Source: an uncultured Steroidobacter sp. (GTDB taxonomy: Bacteria > Pseudomonadota > Gammaproteobacteria > Steroidobacterales > Steroidobacteraceae). From it: DNA of 64,000 nucleotides. Both the position numbers and the translations under genes were made by a program. Positions 35,217-44,483 of the stretch are shown piece by piece. The stretch is taken from the NCBI RefSeq assembly GCF_937958065.1, contig NZ_CALFXI010000104.1:7261-71260 (forward strand), read 5' to 3'. Position 1 is the first letter of the stretch, and each line of letters begins with the position of its first letter. The notes below the pieces were generated by a model. It made no database searches and was not told the DNA's origin. It worked only from the letters and a program-made list of their open reading frames with translations.

Positions 35217-36421
35217 CGCTTGACCAGTTCCACACGCCGGTTTCGCGCGCGGCCTTCGATCGTGTCGTTGGTATCGCGCGGTGCGCTCGCTCCGTAACCC
35301 GCGGTGTCGAGCCGTGACGCTGCGATTCCGTAGCGCTTCACCAGCGCATCCTTCACCGCCGCCGCACGCCTGCGCGAGAGATCCTGGTTATATGTCTGGC
35401 CACCGATGGCGTCGGTGTGTCCGCCGATCGAGAGCGACCAGTCTGGATGCTTGCGCATGACCTCGGCGATCTCGGCCAGGCGTGGCGTGGACTCCTCCCG
35501 GATTCGATCGCTGTCGAACGAGAAGTGAATGTCATAGATCACCGCCTTCCCGGCGGCAGCGAGCTGCTGCTCGAGCTCGGCCGCACCACCGTTGCCTGAA
35601 GGCGCCGCCGGTGTCTCGCAGCGATAGGAGATCTTCACGACTTGCAGCGTCTCCCGATCCGACGCGGTAGTACGACCACAGAGCGTCTTCGCCACATCGG
35701 GCGCGGCCTGCTGCATGGTCTGGCACAGCTCGATGGTTTCGCGATTCATCGGCGGCACGCCGTCGATGCCGAGGCGAAACCTCAGCGCCAGCGGATTGCT
35801 CTCGTCATCCAGCACGAACAGCTCGGATAGATCGCCGACGAAATCGCCGCGCGCACGCACTGCCGGCAGCAGGACCTTTTCTCCGTTGACGACGACCGGC
35901 AGCTGCACCGTGTCCAACCGCTTGATCTCGGCGGTCGTCATGAAGTCATAGAGATTCGGGCTCTGGTTGCGATCCGCCGGAACGTCGCCCGAATAGGCGT
36001 TGGACAGGCCGAGCTGCGCGTGCCCCTGCGTTTTGAGCGCCTTCAGCACGGCGCTCGACACACCGATCGCGGTTGTCTCCGGAATCAGCTCCGGCATGCC
36101 GTCGATATAACGCTGGGCGTAGAGGGTCGCGGCATCCAGGTCCTGCCGGCGGACCGAGCGATACAGCGTCGTCCTGCGCACCTGACCGAAGTCGCTCGCG
36201 AGGAAGTCCGTCACTGGGTGTTCCGCCGCGTACTTCAGACGCACGGTCGCGCCGTCGACGGCCTCGATGGTTTTGATCGATTCGTAATCGCCGTTCGGCT
36301 GACTCACCGCCGTGACGATCTGCAGCCCCGGACATAACGGAATCCGGGGGGCACCGCTCGCGGCAACGGCTTGCGCCAGGCAGGCCAGCGGCACGACGCC
36401 AATCCATCCACTGCGAATCAC
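35213..36421 (-). CDS. OmpA-family protein with exported N-terminal domain
   Basis: Protein of 402 residues starting at GTG 36421, with GAGGA upstream. A signal peptide (about 1-22) is followed by an about 240-residue domain of unknown family and then an OmpA/MotB peptidoglycan-binding domain (about 290-402) with FSFDSDRIREES, IGGHTDAIGGQTYNQDLSRRRA and the terminal GRARNRRVEL. The Asp and Arg that grip meso-diaminopimelate are both present (NQDLSRRRA, NRRVE). It would anchor this envelope system to peptidoglycan. Upstream, a lipoprotein gene lies 74 bases away on the same strand. Confidence 0.88.
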   Translation of the reverse strand: MIRSGWIGVVPLACLAQAVAASGAPRIPLCPGLQIVTAVSQPNGDYESIKTIEAVDGATVRLKYAAEHPVTDFLASDFGQVRRTTLYRSVRRQDLDAATLYAQRYIDGMPELIPETTAIGVSSAVLKALKTQGHAQLGLSNAYSGDVPADRNQSPNLYDFMTTAEIKRLDTVQLPVVVNGEKVLLPAVRARGDFVGDLSELFVLDDESNPLALRFRLGIDGVPPMNRETIELCQTMQQAAPDVAKTLCGRTTASDRETLQVVKISYRCETPAAPSGNGGAAELEQQLAAAGKAVIYDIHFSFDSDRIREESTPRLAEIAEVMRKHPDWSLSIGGHTDAIGGQTYNQDLSRRRAAAVKDALVKRYGIAASRLDTAGYGASAPRDTNDTIEGRARNRRVELVKR

Positions 36422-36495
36422 AGATGCATCCTCGTTGGGCTATCCCACCCAAGGACGCAATCCGCCGGCGGATCACGCCAGCGGCGCTCCGCCGA

Positions 36496-36957
36496 TCAGG
36501 AGGCGTCGATCTCGATCGTGTTGCCGGCCACGACGCGGCCTTCTTCGCATTTGACTTTATCGAGCGGCGTCAACGAGATCTTGCCCGAGGCGCGCACGGT
36601 GGCCACGCGGGACTGGTCGAGCTGGTACTCGCTGTGGAACTCGACGGCATTCTCGGGGATCACCTCCCACTGCACGCTGTGCGCCACTTCCGGCTCGTGC
36701 TCGACCGGCGGCCGATACACCCAGCACTGGCCGGGCGCGAGCTCGCCGCGGGAGACTTTCTTCCATTGCCCGGTGGTGCGTCGCTCGACGTGCAACACCA
36801 CCTGCCCGCCGGGCTGCACCTTGGTGGGCGATGCCGATGCCTTCAATTCGACCGCTTGCTGTCCTTCGAGGACATAAACGTACGGGCCACGCTGTTCGCC
36901 GCAACCGGCAACCAGGGCAAACAGGGCGGGAACGAGCAGAATAGCTGGGGATCGCAT
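36496..36957 (-). CDS. Small lipoprotein of unknown function
   Basis: Protein of 153 residues with a clear lipoprotein signal: hydrophobic stretch and lipobox LVAGC with Cys19. The mature part is mostly beta-strand (VELKASASPTKVQPGGQVVLHVERRTTGQW, SVQWEVIPENAVEF). Probably first gene of the envelope operon with the OmpA, 644-residue and LolA-like genes. No family recognised. Confidence 0.75.
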   Translation of the reverse strand: MRSPAILLVPALFALVAGCGEQRGPYVYVLEGQQAVELKASASPTKVQPGGQVVLHVERRTTGQWKKVSRGELAPGQCWVYRPPVEHEPEVAHSVQWEVIPENAVEFHSEYQLDQSRVATVRASGKISLTPLDKVKCEEGRVVAGNTIEIDAS

Positions 36958-37040
36958 GGGTGATTCTCTACCTCGGCGCTATGTTGACGGAATCCTGCGC
37001 GCGAGGTCCAGCTCGACGCCGGTTTTCCGCGCCGGGCGTG

Positions 37041-37326
37041 ATGCTTCCGGTCCATCGCGAGAGAACTTCCCGATCCGGCCGATCTCTCGCGCCTATCCCC
37101 AACACCAATTTCACCTGGGACCAGGTCGATGACGGATTCGCCTACCGACCCATTGCCGTGTTCGGGCCGATGCGCGACACACCGCTGCTGTGGACCGACC
37201 CGCATGGCTTCGTGCTCGTGCACTACCCCTTCTATCTCCAGAACAGATCGCATCGTAAACAAGCTCGACACCGGCGAGCCGTACCAGCCCGAGAAATGCG
37301 GCGCGACCGCGAAGGCGGACGGCTGA
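37041..37326 (+). pseudogene. Frameshifted remnant of an unknown gene
   Basis: Reading through three frames gives a coherent, protein-like sequence. Frame 1 ends RENFPIRPISRAYP at a run of four C (37097-37100); the next frame gives NTNFTWDQVDDGFAYRPIA ... FVLVHYPFYLQN (37101-37244); after one extra A at 37245 the third frame reads DRIVNKLDTGEPYQPEKCG and stops with TGA at 37324-37326. Two single-base insertions would therefore explain the loss of the frame. The 5' end is not defined and could extend back towards the divergent lipoprotein gene. I do not recognise the family. Sequencing error is an alternative. Confidence 0.5.
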
Positions 37327-37393
37327 CCGCGGAACCGGAGCGCACATTGCGCGCTTCTTGTAACATCCGCCCATCCTGGCCGGGGGACTCTCC

Positions 37394-37975
37394 ATGAAAT
37401 ATTCAGCGCTGCTGCTGTCGATGTTGCTGGCCGGTTGCGCGGCGCAGCCGACGGTCAAGTCGTGGATGGATCCAAAGTCGTCCGTGACGATCACGGCGCA
37501 GACCGAACCGCTGGTGCTGGTGCGCGCTGAACCGGCACCGAGCCTGAACGAGCGGGACTATGCGCAACTGACCGCGATCGAAGTGAATCGCATGGGCGAG
37601 CGCAAGCTGTATCTGGTCGCCATTCTGTGGAGCTCGGCCGATCTCTGGTCGAATCAGAGCGGGGTCTTTCAGAACGCGTTTCGACAGATCGAAGTGAACG
37701 TCGGCGATCGCACCGTCGCGCTCACGCCGCACACCGGTGCAGTCTCGGAGCTGGGCATCAGCCAGGCGTTGCCGTTGCCCATCCCTGGCTCGAGCCACAT
37801 TTATTTTCCGATCAGCCGCGACGACCTGCGCGCCATCTCCCGCTCCAGCCGCATCGAGCTCACGGCACGTGGCGTGCCGGAAGCGCCACGGCGCTACGAG
37901 GAATGGCAGGACGGACGCCGCAGCCTCAACGACTTTCTCGGTCAGCTGCCCGAGATCAACCAGCCGCAATCCTGA
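37394..37975 (+). CDS. Lipoprotein of unknown function, 193 residues
   Basis: Membrane-anchored lipoprotein: signal with lipobox LLAGC (Cys15). The mature domain has beta-rich stretches (SSVTITAQTEPLVLVRAEP, EVNRMGERKLYLVAILWSS, RQIEVNVGDRTVALTP) and a Leu-rich C-terminus (SLNDFLGQLPEI). A Shine-Dalgarno GGGGGA precedes the start. Family not recognised. It is separate from the nearby minus-strand envelope operon but could belong to the same system. Confidence 0.72.
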   Translation: MKYSALLLSMLLAGCAAQPTVKSWMDPKSSVTITAQTEPLVLVRAEPAPSLNERDYAQLTAIEVNRMGERKLYLVAILWSSADLWSNQSGVFQNAFRQIEVNVGDRTVALTPHTGAVSELGISQALPLPIPGSSHIYFPISRDDLRAISRSSRIELTARGVPEAPRRYEEWQDGRRSLNDFLGQLPEINQPQS

Positions 37976-37984
37976 GTTGGGTGT

Positions 37985-39856
37985 TCAGCGCTGGATGCCG
38001 GGCACGCGAATCGCGCGCTCGTCACCGATCTGCAGCGGGATGAGCCCGAATTGCCGGCGCCACGGCGAAGTCACATCGTTGCCGAACATCGTCGACCAGT
38101 AGCGACCTTCCTTGTCTCGAAACGGCGTGCCATGGCCGGCGTGCGGGGCACCGAGCCTGCGCTTGGTGTAAGGACCGAACAAGGATTTCGAGCTGCCGTA
38201 CATCATGTCGTAGGTTCCATGAGTGCGCAGGGGACCATTCCACTCGGCGCCGGTGACGAAATAGGTATCGCCGATCTTGATGAGCGCGTTGCCTTCGTAG
38301 CCGATGTGCGCACCGTCGGTATCGACCAGTCTACGCACCGGGCCGTCGAAGCCGTCGCGCTTCGCATTCAGCTTGCCAATGCTGCCGCCGCCCCACAGCA
38401 GATACAGCTCACCGTCATCCTCGAACAGGAAGCCGTCGATGCCTTCGACGAAATGTTCGCGCGCGACGTTCGCATACGGACCTTCGGCCTTGCCGCTGGT
38501 CGAGCGATAGATCCAGGTCTTGCCGCCGACATCGCGCTCCATGATGGAGAACGCGATGTAATAGGTCTGGTCGCGCGCCACCCAAGTGATCTCGGGCGCC
38601 CACAGCTCGGCGGTGTTCTTGAAGCTGCGCCCCAGGCCCTGCCAGTTGAAAACGGTCCCGCTCTTCTGCCACGTTTTAAGATCCGACGAGCGCCAGATCG
38701 TCATGCCGCCGTGGGGATACACGAGGCCGAACCCTCCTTGCGTACCGACCAGATAATATTGGCCGTCGCCACCGAGCGTGACGGACGGATCGCGCAAGAA
38801 CTCACCCGGCAGCAGCGGACGCGCGGATGCGACGGCGCTGTTCTCGGTGAGAATGTTTGCTGACTGACGCAGTCGCCCGTCGGGCGAACGCTCCAGCGGC
38901 ACCAATCCTACTTGCTCACAGAACAGCGAAAAGTCATCTTCGCACTTCGGGTTGTAGCTCGCATACAGCGCGCCCTGTGCGTCGCGCACGATCGACGTTT
39001 GTCCTGCGTGAGGCACGGCGAGGTAACGCAAGGAGAACGGGCCGTAAGGTGTCGGCGCTTCCGCCATGAACACATCGTCGGTCGGGCTGCGCATGCGGCC
39101 GGTGACTTCATTGGCCACCAGCACATAACGAGCGTTGTCCTTGAACATCGACGCCCCCGCCGAGCCGACGCGTCCTCGCACCGGCCAGTCCTTGCCCGGC
39201 GGCGGATTGGTCGCGAACAGCGCTGGATCCGGCTTCAGGAACCGTGGCGTTTCCGTAAGCCGCTGCAGATCAGGCGCCAGTCGCGCAATCATCCCCGCGC
39301 CCCAAAGCAGATAGGCCGAGCCATCGTCGTCCATGAACAATGAGGCGTCGGACGCATTCTCGACGAGACACGGCGAGCCGGCGTAAGGCTCCGCAGGACG
39401 TGCGACCAACCCGCGCGCCACGCGAGCGCAGCCGCTCGCGTCAGCATAAGTGAGATAGATCGAGTCGCCGTGAATTGAAACGTCCGGCGCGGCGATGCGC
39501 TCTCCCTTCGCATGAACGATGCCGAGCGAGCGCCAGTTGCGACGATCCGTCGAGGTCCAGAGTTGAATGCCGTCGCGAGGCAGCTCTCGCAGAACGGTGC
39601 CCGTCAGGAACCATTGATCGTTCGAGGCACGAGCGATCGACGCGTCCAGCAGCGCCCTGGAGGAAAAGAGAGATTCGACCGGCCGCGCCTGCGCCGATGG
39701 CTGCACGGTCGCGTTCTTATCCATCGACGGATGGTCGAGGAAGATATCGTCAGCGGGCGGACGGCGCTTGGCCTCGCCGAAGGCCGTCGACGCGCACAGC
39801 GCCAGCATCACTGCCAGCGCTGCAGCGCCTCGTCCGATTCCAACGATACCAGGCAT
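37985..39856 (-). CDS. Double beta-propeller GH43-family glycoside hydrolase
   Basis: Exported enzyme of 623 residues, signal peptide about 1-27 from ATG 39856. Two successive five-bladed-propeller (GH43/GH62-clan) units can be traced: one at about 50-330 (RPVESLFSSRALLDASIARA, AAPDVSIHGDSIYLTYAD, SDASLFMDDDGSAYLLWG) and a second at about 345-620 (LRDPSVTLGGDGQYYLVGT, TAELWAPEITWVARDQTYYIAF, GIDGFLFEDDGELYLLWGG). GH43 needs Asp as base, Asp as pKa modulator and Glu as acid; the paired Asp motifs appear in both units. Members attack arabinans, xylans or galactans. The ATG overlaps the stop of the sulfatase gene (TAATG), so translation is coupled. Confidence 0.87.
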   Translation of the reverse strand: MPGIVGIGRGAAALAVMLALCASTAFGEAKRRPPADDIFLDHPSMDKNATVQPSAQARPVESLFSSRALLDASIARASNDQWFLTGTVLRELPRDGIQLWTSTDRRNWRSLGIVHAKGERIAAPDVSIHGDSIYLTYADASGCARVARGLVARPAEPYAGSPCLVENASDASLFMDDDGSAYLLWGAGMIARLAPDLQRLTETPRFLKPDPALFATNPPPGKDWPVRGRVGSAGASMFKDNARYVLVANEVTGRMRSPTDDVFMAEAPTPYGPFSLRYLAVPHAGQTSIVRDAQGALYASYNPKCEDDFSLFCEQVGLVPLERSPDGRLRQSANILTENSAVASARPLLPGEFLRDPSVTLGGDGQYYLVGTQGGFGLVYPHGGMTIWRSSDLKTWQKSGTVFNWQGLGRSFKNTAELWAPEITWVARDQTYYIAFSIMERDVGGKTWIYRSTSGKAEGPYANVAREHFVEGIDGFLFEDDGELYLLWGGGSIGKLNAKRDGFDGPVRRLVDTDGAHIGYEGNALIKIGDTYFVTGAEWNGPLRTHGTYDMMYGSSKSLFGPYTKRRLGAPHAGHGTPFRDKEGRYWSTMFGNDVTSPWRRQFGLIPLQIGDERAIRVPGIQR

Positions 39857-41559
39857 TACGGCTCGCTGCGTTGACGGGCCTGCACCGAAGCCGACCATTC
39901 ATTCCACAGTTTGGCCATGGCCGCGGCGCGCTTGGGTTCCGCTTTGATGAGGTCGCGGGTCTCGCTGCGATCCTTCGCCAGATGATAGAGCGACCACGGC
40001 GCGTAGACCTTCGACTGCGGTCCTGGCGCACGTGCGACGAGTTTCCAATCATCGAGGATGACCGCGCGCGATCCTTCGTGCTCGAAGAACAGCGGCTTGC
40101 CGCGCGACATCTTCTTGCCCGACAGCGCCGGCACCAAGGACACCCCATCGATCGGCGGCTGACCTTCGGTTCGCGGTTTCACGCCGGCCAGCTCATAGAA
40201 CGTCGGCGCGATGTCCATGATGTGGCCCAGGCTGTCGACCCGAGTGCCGGGCTCGAGCTTGAGTCCTTTCGGCCAGCTGACGATGAAAGGCGTATGCACA
40301 CCGCCGTCATAGGCTTCCGCTTTCCAATAGCGCCACGGCGTGTTCGCCGCATTCGCCCAGAAAGCGCCGATGCCGGCCATGCTGGTATCCGATCCCAAGG
40401 TCGGCTGCTCGGCACCGTACTGGATCTTTCTGCCGTCGCGGGTCTCGCTCTGGCGGTCGTAACCGGGTTGATAGCCGCGTGAGCCGGTCATCGTCTCCGG
40501 CGAGGCGCCGTTGTCGGCGAGAAACACGATCACCGTGTTCTCATACTGGCCGGTTCGCTTCAGCGCATCGATGACCCGGCCAATGCCCTGGTCCATGACA
40601 TCGATCATCGCCGCATGCACGGACATCTTCGCGGCAGCCTGCGCGCGCTCCGCCTGACTCAGCTGATCCCACGGCTTCTCCGGGTTCACCGCCCAGTCGC
40701 CGGTCAATGCCGCCTTCGGCGTGGTCGCTGGATCGATCAGGCCGAGTTTGACCAGCCTCGCGTAGCGTTCTTCCTGCAACTTCTCCCAGCCGCCGTCGTA
40801 TCGACCGCGATACTTCGCGATGGCTTGCTCGGGCGCATGCAACGGCCAGTGCGGCGCGGTGTAAGCGAGATACATGAAGAACGGACGTTCTTGCCTCGCG
40901 AAGGACTCGATGTCACGAACGGCGCGATCGCTCAGCGCATCGGTGAGATAGAAATCCTTCGGCACGGTCCGGACCGGCTCGAAACCCTCCACCAGCGAGA
41001 ACGGATCGAAATAGCTGGAAACGCCCCACACCAGGCCAAAGTGAGTCTCGAAGCCGCGCGCCGCCGGATACGTGGAGCGATCACCGAAGTCACGATCGAA
41101 ATAGGCCTGGTGGTTGATCCACTTCAGATGCTCCGCCGGATCGGCGATCGGAGTCGCCCGCGTGAGATGCCACTTGCCGACCATCGAGGTTCGGTAGTTG
41201 GCATCTTTGAACTCCTCCGCCACCGTGCGCACGTCGACGACCATGCTGCCGCCGTTCTCGCCCATGCCGACGCGATGCGCATAGCGTCCGGTGAGCAGGT
41301 TGGCACGCGACGGCGAGCAACGGGCCGAGTTGTAGAAGTTCGTGAACTGCAACCCGCCCGACGCGAGGCGGTCGATGTTGGGCGTATCGATCTCACCGCC
41401 ATAGGCGCCGACGTCGGAATAACCGAGATCGTCCGCCATGATGATCAGAAAGTTGGGACGCTCATCGGCGGAGCGCGCCGCCGATGAGGTCTGCGCCCAG
41501 AGCGCGGCGCCGATTGCCAGCGCCGCTCCAACCTGCTTGAGCAGACGATTCACTGCCAT
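39856..41559 (-). CDS. Exported sulfatase (polysaccharide-utilisation type)
   Basis: Type I sulfatase of 567 residues with a signal peptide (about 1-29). The formylglycine motif is CSPSR with Cys81, in NSARCSPSRANLLTGRYAHR. Metal-binding MADDLGYSD and NGASPE are present. It would remove sulfate esters from a glycan after import, in the periplasm. It lies five bases after the TonB receptor gene and overlaps the GH43 gene, so it is the middle gene of a TonB receptor-sulfatase-GH43 operon. A formylglycine-generating or anaerobic maturase gene is not in the window. Confidence 0.92.
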   Translation of the reverse strand: MAVNRLLKQVGAALAIGAALWAQTSSAARSADERPNFLIIMADDLGYSDVGAYGGEIDTPNIDRLASGGLQFTNFYNSARCSPSRANLLTGRYAHRVGMGENGGSMVVDVRTVAEEFKDANYRTSMVGKWHLTRATPIADPAEHLKWINHQAYFDRDFGDRSTYPAARGFETHFGLVWGVSSYFDPFSLVEGFEPVRTVPKDFYLTDALSDRAVRDIESFARQERPFFMYLAYTAPHWPLHAPEQAIAKYRGRYDGGWEKLQEERYARLVKLGLIDPATTPKAALTGDWAVNPEKPWDQLSQAERAQAAAKMSVHAAMIDVMDQGIGRVIDALKRTGQYENTVIVFLADNGASPETMTGSRGYQPGYDRQSETRDGRKIQYGAEQPTLGSDTSMAGIGAFWANAANTPWRYWKAEAYDGGVHTPFIVSWPKGLKLEPGTRVDSLGHIMDIAPTFYELAGVKPRTEGQPPIDGVSLVPALSGKKMSRGKPLFFEHEGSRAVILDDWKLVARAPGPQSKVYAPWSLYHLAKDRSETRDLIKAEPKRAAAMAKLWNEWSASVQARQRSEP

Positions 41560-41563
41560 CGAA

Positions 41564-44332
41564 TCACAGCCTCACGCGGACGCCGAGCGTGTAGATCGTG
41601 TCGTCGTAGCGGAAGTCGCGATTGATGTATGAATAGTCGAAGTAGCTCTTGTACCGGTTGCGCAGGATGTTGCTGCCACCGATATCGACGCGGATCGCAT
41701 CCGTGATGTCGTAGCCGACGCTGAAATCCAGACGGCCGCCCGGACGCACGTAGTTCAGCGCCGTCGGGGTGTAATCCAGATCGTTGACGCGATCGGCTTC
41801 GATCGGACGGACGATGTTCAGACCCGTCGTGTCCTGATCGTAGTAACGCGAGCGCGCGGTGTAGACCAGTCGTCCCGAGATGCCGAACTTTTCATACAGC
41901 AGGCCGACCGTGTAGTTGTCCTTGGACACGCCCTGCAACGGGAAGCCCGCCAGCGGATCGTTGCCCTTCACTTCCGTGTCCGCATACGTGTAGTTCGCGA
42001 ACGCGCCGAGGCCCGACCAGGCGCCCGGCAGGAAGTCGAAGAACGTCTGGCCGCTCAGCTCGATGCCTTGCAGTGTGGCGGCACCGACGTTACGCGGCCG
42101 GCTGATGTTGTAGATGATGCCGTCGATCATTTCCGCGTTCGCGGCGGTAATCACGCGATCGGCCAGATCGCGGTAGTACACGGCGGCCGATACCATGCTC
42201 GGCCCGAAGTAATATTCGAGCGTCGCGTCGTAGCTGTCCGAGATCTGCGATTTCAGATTCGGATTGCCCGAGCTGCCGGAGTTGATCACCGAAGGATTGG
42301 TCGCGACCACATAGTTGAGGCCCGGATTCAGCGCCGTGAATTCCGGACGACGCATGGTCTTCGCGTATGAGAAGCGGGCCTGCAAGCCGTTGTTGAAATC
42401 GATACGCGCGCTCGCGTTCGGCAGCACTTCCGTATCGGTCGTGTCTGCAATGCGCGGTACGACCACGCCACTGACGATGCCCGCACCCTCGATGTGCCGT
42501 TCGGTACGCGTCGGACGCGCGCCGATCAGGCCGTCGATCGTCAGACCGCCCACGGGAATCGAATAATCCAGCTGCAGGTAGGCCGCATAGGTTTCTTCGG
42601 ACGCATCGAAGCGACGCTCCGGCTGGAATGCCGGGTTGCCCGTCGGGACGCCGTAGATCTGACGCAGGACATTGCGGCCCGCGGTCGAGCGCAGGTAATC
42701 CGGATTCGGAATCAGGAAGGCCGCACCGTCGTTGATGCGATCGATACCCGGAGCGCGCACCAGGAAGTCGGCCGGCAGCGGCAGCCCGTCGAGCGCCGTC
42801 GCCATGTCGCCGCCCGGCGCCGTGCGATTGAACTGCACCTGCTCGAACAGCGCGCTGCGGTCGGCGTAACGAACGCCAGCTTCGAGCGCGCGGATGAAAC
42901 CGAACGCGCCATCGAGCTCATGACGCACGTCGAGCCGCGTCTGCCACAACTCGCCGGTGGATTCGTCGAAGGTCTGGTTCAGACCATTGCGCAGGTACCA
43001 GCCACCTTCCGTGCCCAGCGGATTGCCGGGGTGCCAGGTCATGCCGCCCTGATTGATATCGGTGTTCACGTCGACGGTGATGCGCTTGCCGATGTCGACG
43101 ATGAAGTTGGAAAAGTCCTGCTTGGACTTCTGGAACGCGGTGTCGAACTTGACGCTGGTCGGGCCGCTGTTCCACTTGAAGCCCACCGCGCCGAGATAGT
43201 TGTCGACGTCCTGCGTGCGAGACTGCGTGCTCGTCAGGCCGCGCACGTTGGAGAAGCGCGCGGACTCCATATTGCACAGCGTGTCGGTCGTGAAATTGGG
43301 CGCGGGGTTGCCGAATTCGTCGCGCCGGCCGAGGTCGTTGCGATTGGGATTGAATCCATCGGGAGTCACGCGCGCCAGGAAACACCGGCTCTCGTCGACG
43401 GTCAGACTCTCCAGTTCCGTCTCCGGGAAGAAGAACGGCGTCGCGATGAATGCGGACTGCACTTCTGCGCGGTAACCGGCATAGAGGCCGTCCAGGTAGA
43501 CCTCGAGGTTGTCGGTCGCCTGCCATTGAATCGCGAGGTTCGCCTGCGGGCGCTCGTACCAGCCGTAATCGTTCAAGCCGCCGAAGGTGTTGGGCGCGAG
43601 CACGCCGGGGACACCATGCGGCGCGCCGATCAGGCTGCGGCGCTCGGCGACGAACGAGATCGGACGATCGAAGTCGTTCTTGTACCAGGTGACGTTGAGC
43701 AAGGCGCCGATCTCGCCGTTACCCACCTGCCAGCGATCGGTTGCGAGGAAGCCGAACTGCGGGTTGATGTCATCGACGTTGTCTGGATAATTGGCGCGCC
43801 CGGTGAGCACGAACGTGCGGTCATTGAAGTTGAACGGCTTGTGCAGGCGCAGGTCGGTCACGCCGGCGATGCCGCCTTCGATCAGATTGGCGGTGCTGCT
43901 CTTGATCACGTCGACTCGAGACAGCGCCTCTGCCGGCAAATCCTGTACAGCGAAGCCACGGCCGGTGGTGGAAAAGACCTCGCGTCCGTCGAGCGTCGTC
44001 AGAATGTCGCCCAGGCCGCGGATCAAAACGCCCGTGATCTCGTTGTTGGAGCCGACGCTGACCTGGATACCCGGCACGCGTTGCAGAGCGGCCGCCGTGG
44101 TCGCATCCGGGAACTTGCCGATGTCTTCGGCGACGATGGAATCGACGACCTGCGGCGATTCGCGCTTGATCTCGGCAGCACGCTCCAGACTCTGACGGAT
44201 GCCGGTGACGACGATTTCCTCGAGCTGCTCGCCCCCCGCGGCCGCCGCGGTCTGCTGCGCCAGCGCACCGCTCGCCGAGCCGAGCAACGTCGCCGCCGAG
44301 ATCGAATACAGAAAGGAATTCCTGAGCCTCAT
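41564..44332 (-). CDS. TonB-dependent receptor, carbohydrate-type
   Basis: Outer-membrane transporter of 922 residues from ATG 44332 (GAGG upstream). Signal peptide about 1-26; a TonB-box-like EEIVVTGIRQSLERAAEIKRES segment typical of the proteobacterial TonB receptors linked to glycan use; plug (VVDSIVAEDIGKFPDATTAAALQRVPGIQV); beta-barrel ending DTIYTLGVRVRL with the aromatic/hydrophobic terminus. Genomic context (sulfatase, GH43 proteins) indicates uptake of sulfated oligosaccharides. No SusD homologue is present, as expected in Proteobacteria. Confidence 0.93.
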   Translation of the reverse strand: MRLRNSFLYSISAATLLGSASGALAQQTAAAAGGEQLEEIVVTGIRQSLERAAEIKRESPQVVDSIVAEDIGKFPDATTAAALQRVPGIQVSVGSNNEITGVLIRGLGDILTTLDGREVFSTTGRGFAVQDLPAEALSRVDVIKSSTANLIEGGIAGVTDLRLHKPFNFNDRTFVLTGRANYPDNVDDINPQFGFLATDRWQVGNGEIGALLNVTWYKNDFDRPISFVAERRSLIGAPHGVPGVLAPNTFGGLNDYGWYERPQANLAIQWQATDNLEVYLDGLYAGYRAEVQSAFIATPFFFPETELESLTVDESRCFLARVTPDGFNPNRNDLGRRDEFGNPAPNFTTDTLCNMESARFSNVRGLTSTQSRTQDVDNYLGAVGFKWNSGPTSVKFDTAFQKSKQDFSNFIVDIGKRITVDVNTDINQGGMTWHPGNPLGTEGGWYLRNGLNQTFDESTGELWQTRLDVRHELDGAFGFIRALEAGVRYADRSALFEQVQFNRTAPGGDMATALDGLPLPADFLVRAPGIDRINDGAAFLIPNPDYLRSTAGRNVLRQIYGVPTGNPAFQPERRFDASEETYAAYLQLDYSIPVGGLTIDGLIGARPTRTERHIEGAGIVSGVVVPRIADTTDTEVLPNASARIDFNNGLQARFSYAKTMRRPEFTALNPGLNYVVATNPSVINSGSSGNPNLKSQISDSYDATLEYYFGPSMVSAAVYYRDLADRVITAANAEMIDGIIYNISRPRNVGAATLQGIELSGQTFFDFLPGAWSGLGAFANYTYADTEVKGNDPLAGFPLQGVSKDNYTVGLLYEKFGISGRLVYTARSRYYDQDTTGLNIVRPIEADRVNDLDYTPTALNYVRPGGRLDFSVGYDITDAIRVDIGGSNILRNRYKSYFDYSYINRDFRYDDTIYTLGVRVRL

Positions 44333-44416
44333 GCTGCCTCTACCCCCATAAGGAACGTGATGGCGCACTCACCGCGCGCACTGTGGTGCGGTACTGAATC
44401 ATACCCATTAAAATCT

Positions 44417-44433
44417 GACAAGTATTATTTGTC
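44417..44433. promoter_or_regulatory. Dyad in the A/T-rich divergent promoter region of the glycan locus
   Basis: GACAA-GTATTAT-TTGTC, a perfect 5-bp dyad with a 7-base centre, inside the most A/T-rich stretch of the 151-base divergent region between the TonB receptor and the GH43-like gene. The centre contains TATTAT and the following bases contain TATAAA, both -10-like. A shared operator for a local repressor is a reasonable guess; no regulator gene is adjacent. Confidence 0.4.
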
Positions 44434-44483
44434 TTATAAATCTGTTCGAGCTAGGCTGGGCTCGTCCGATCAGGGGAACTGCC

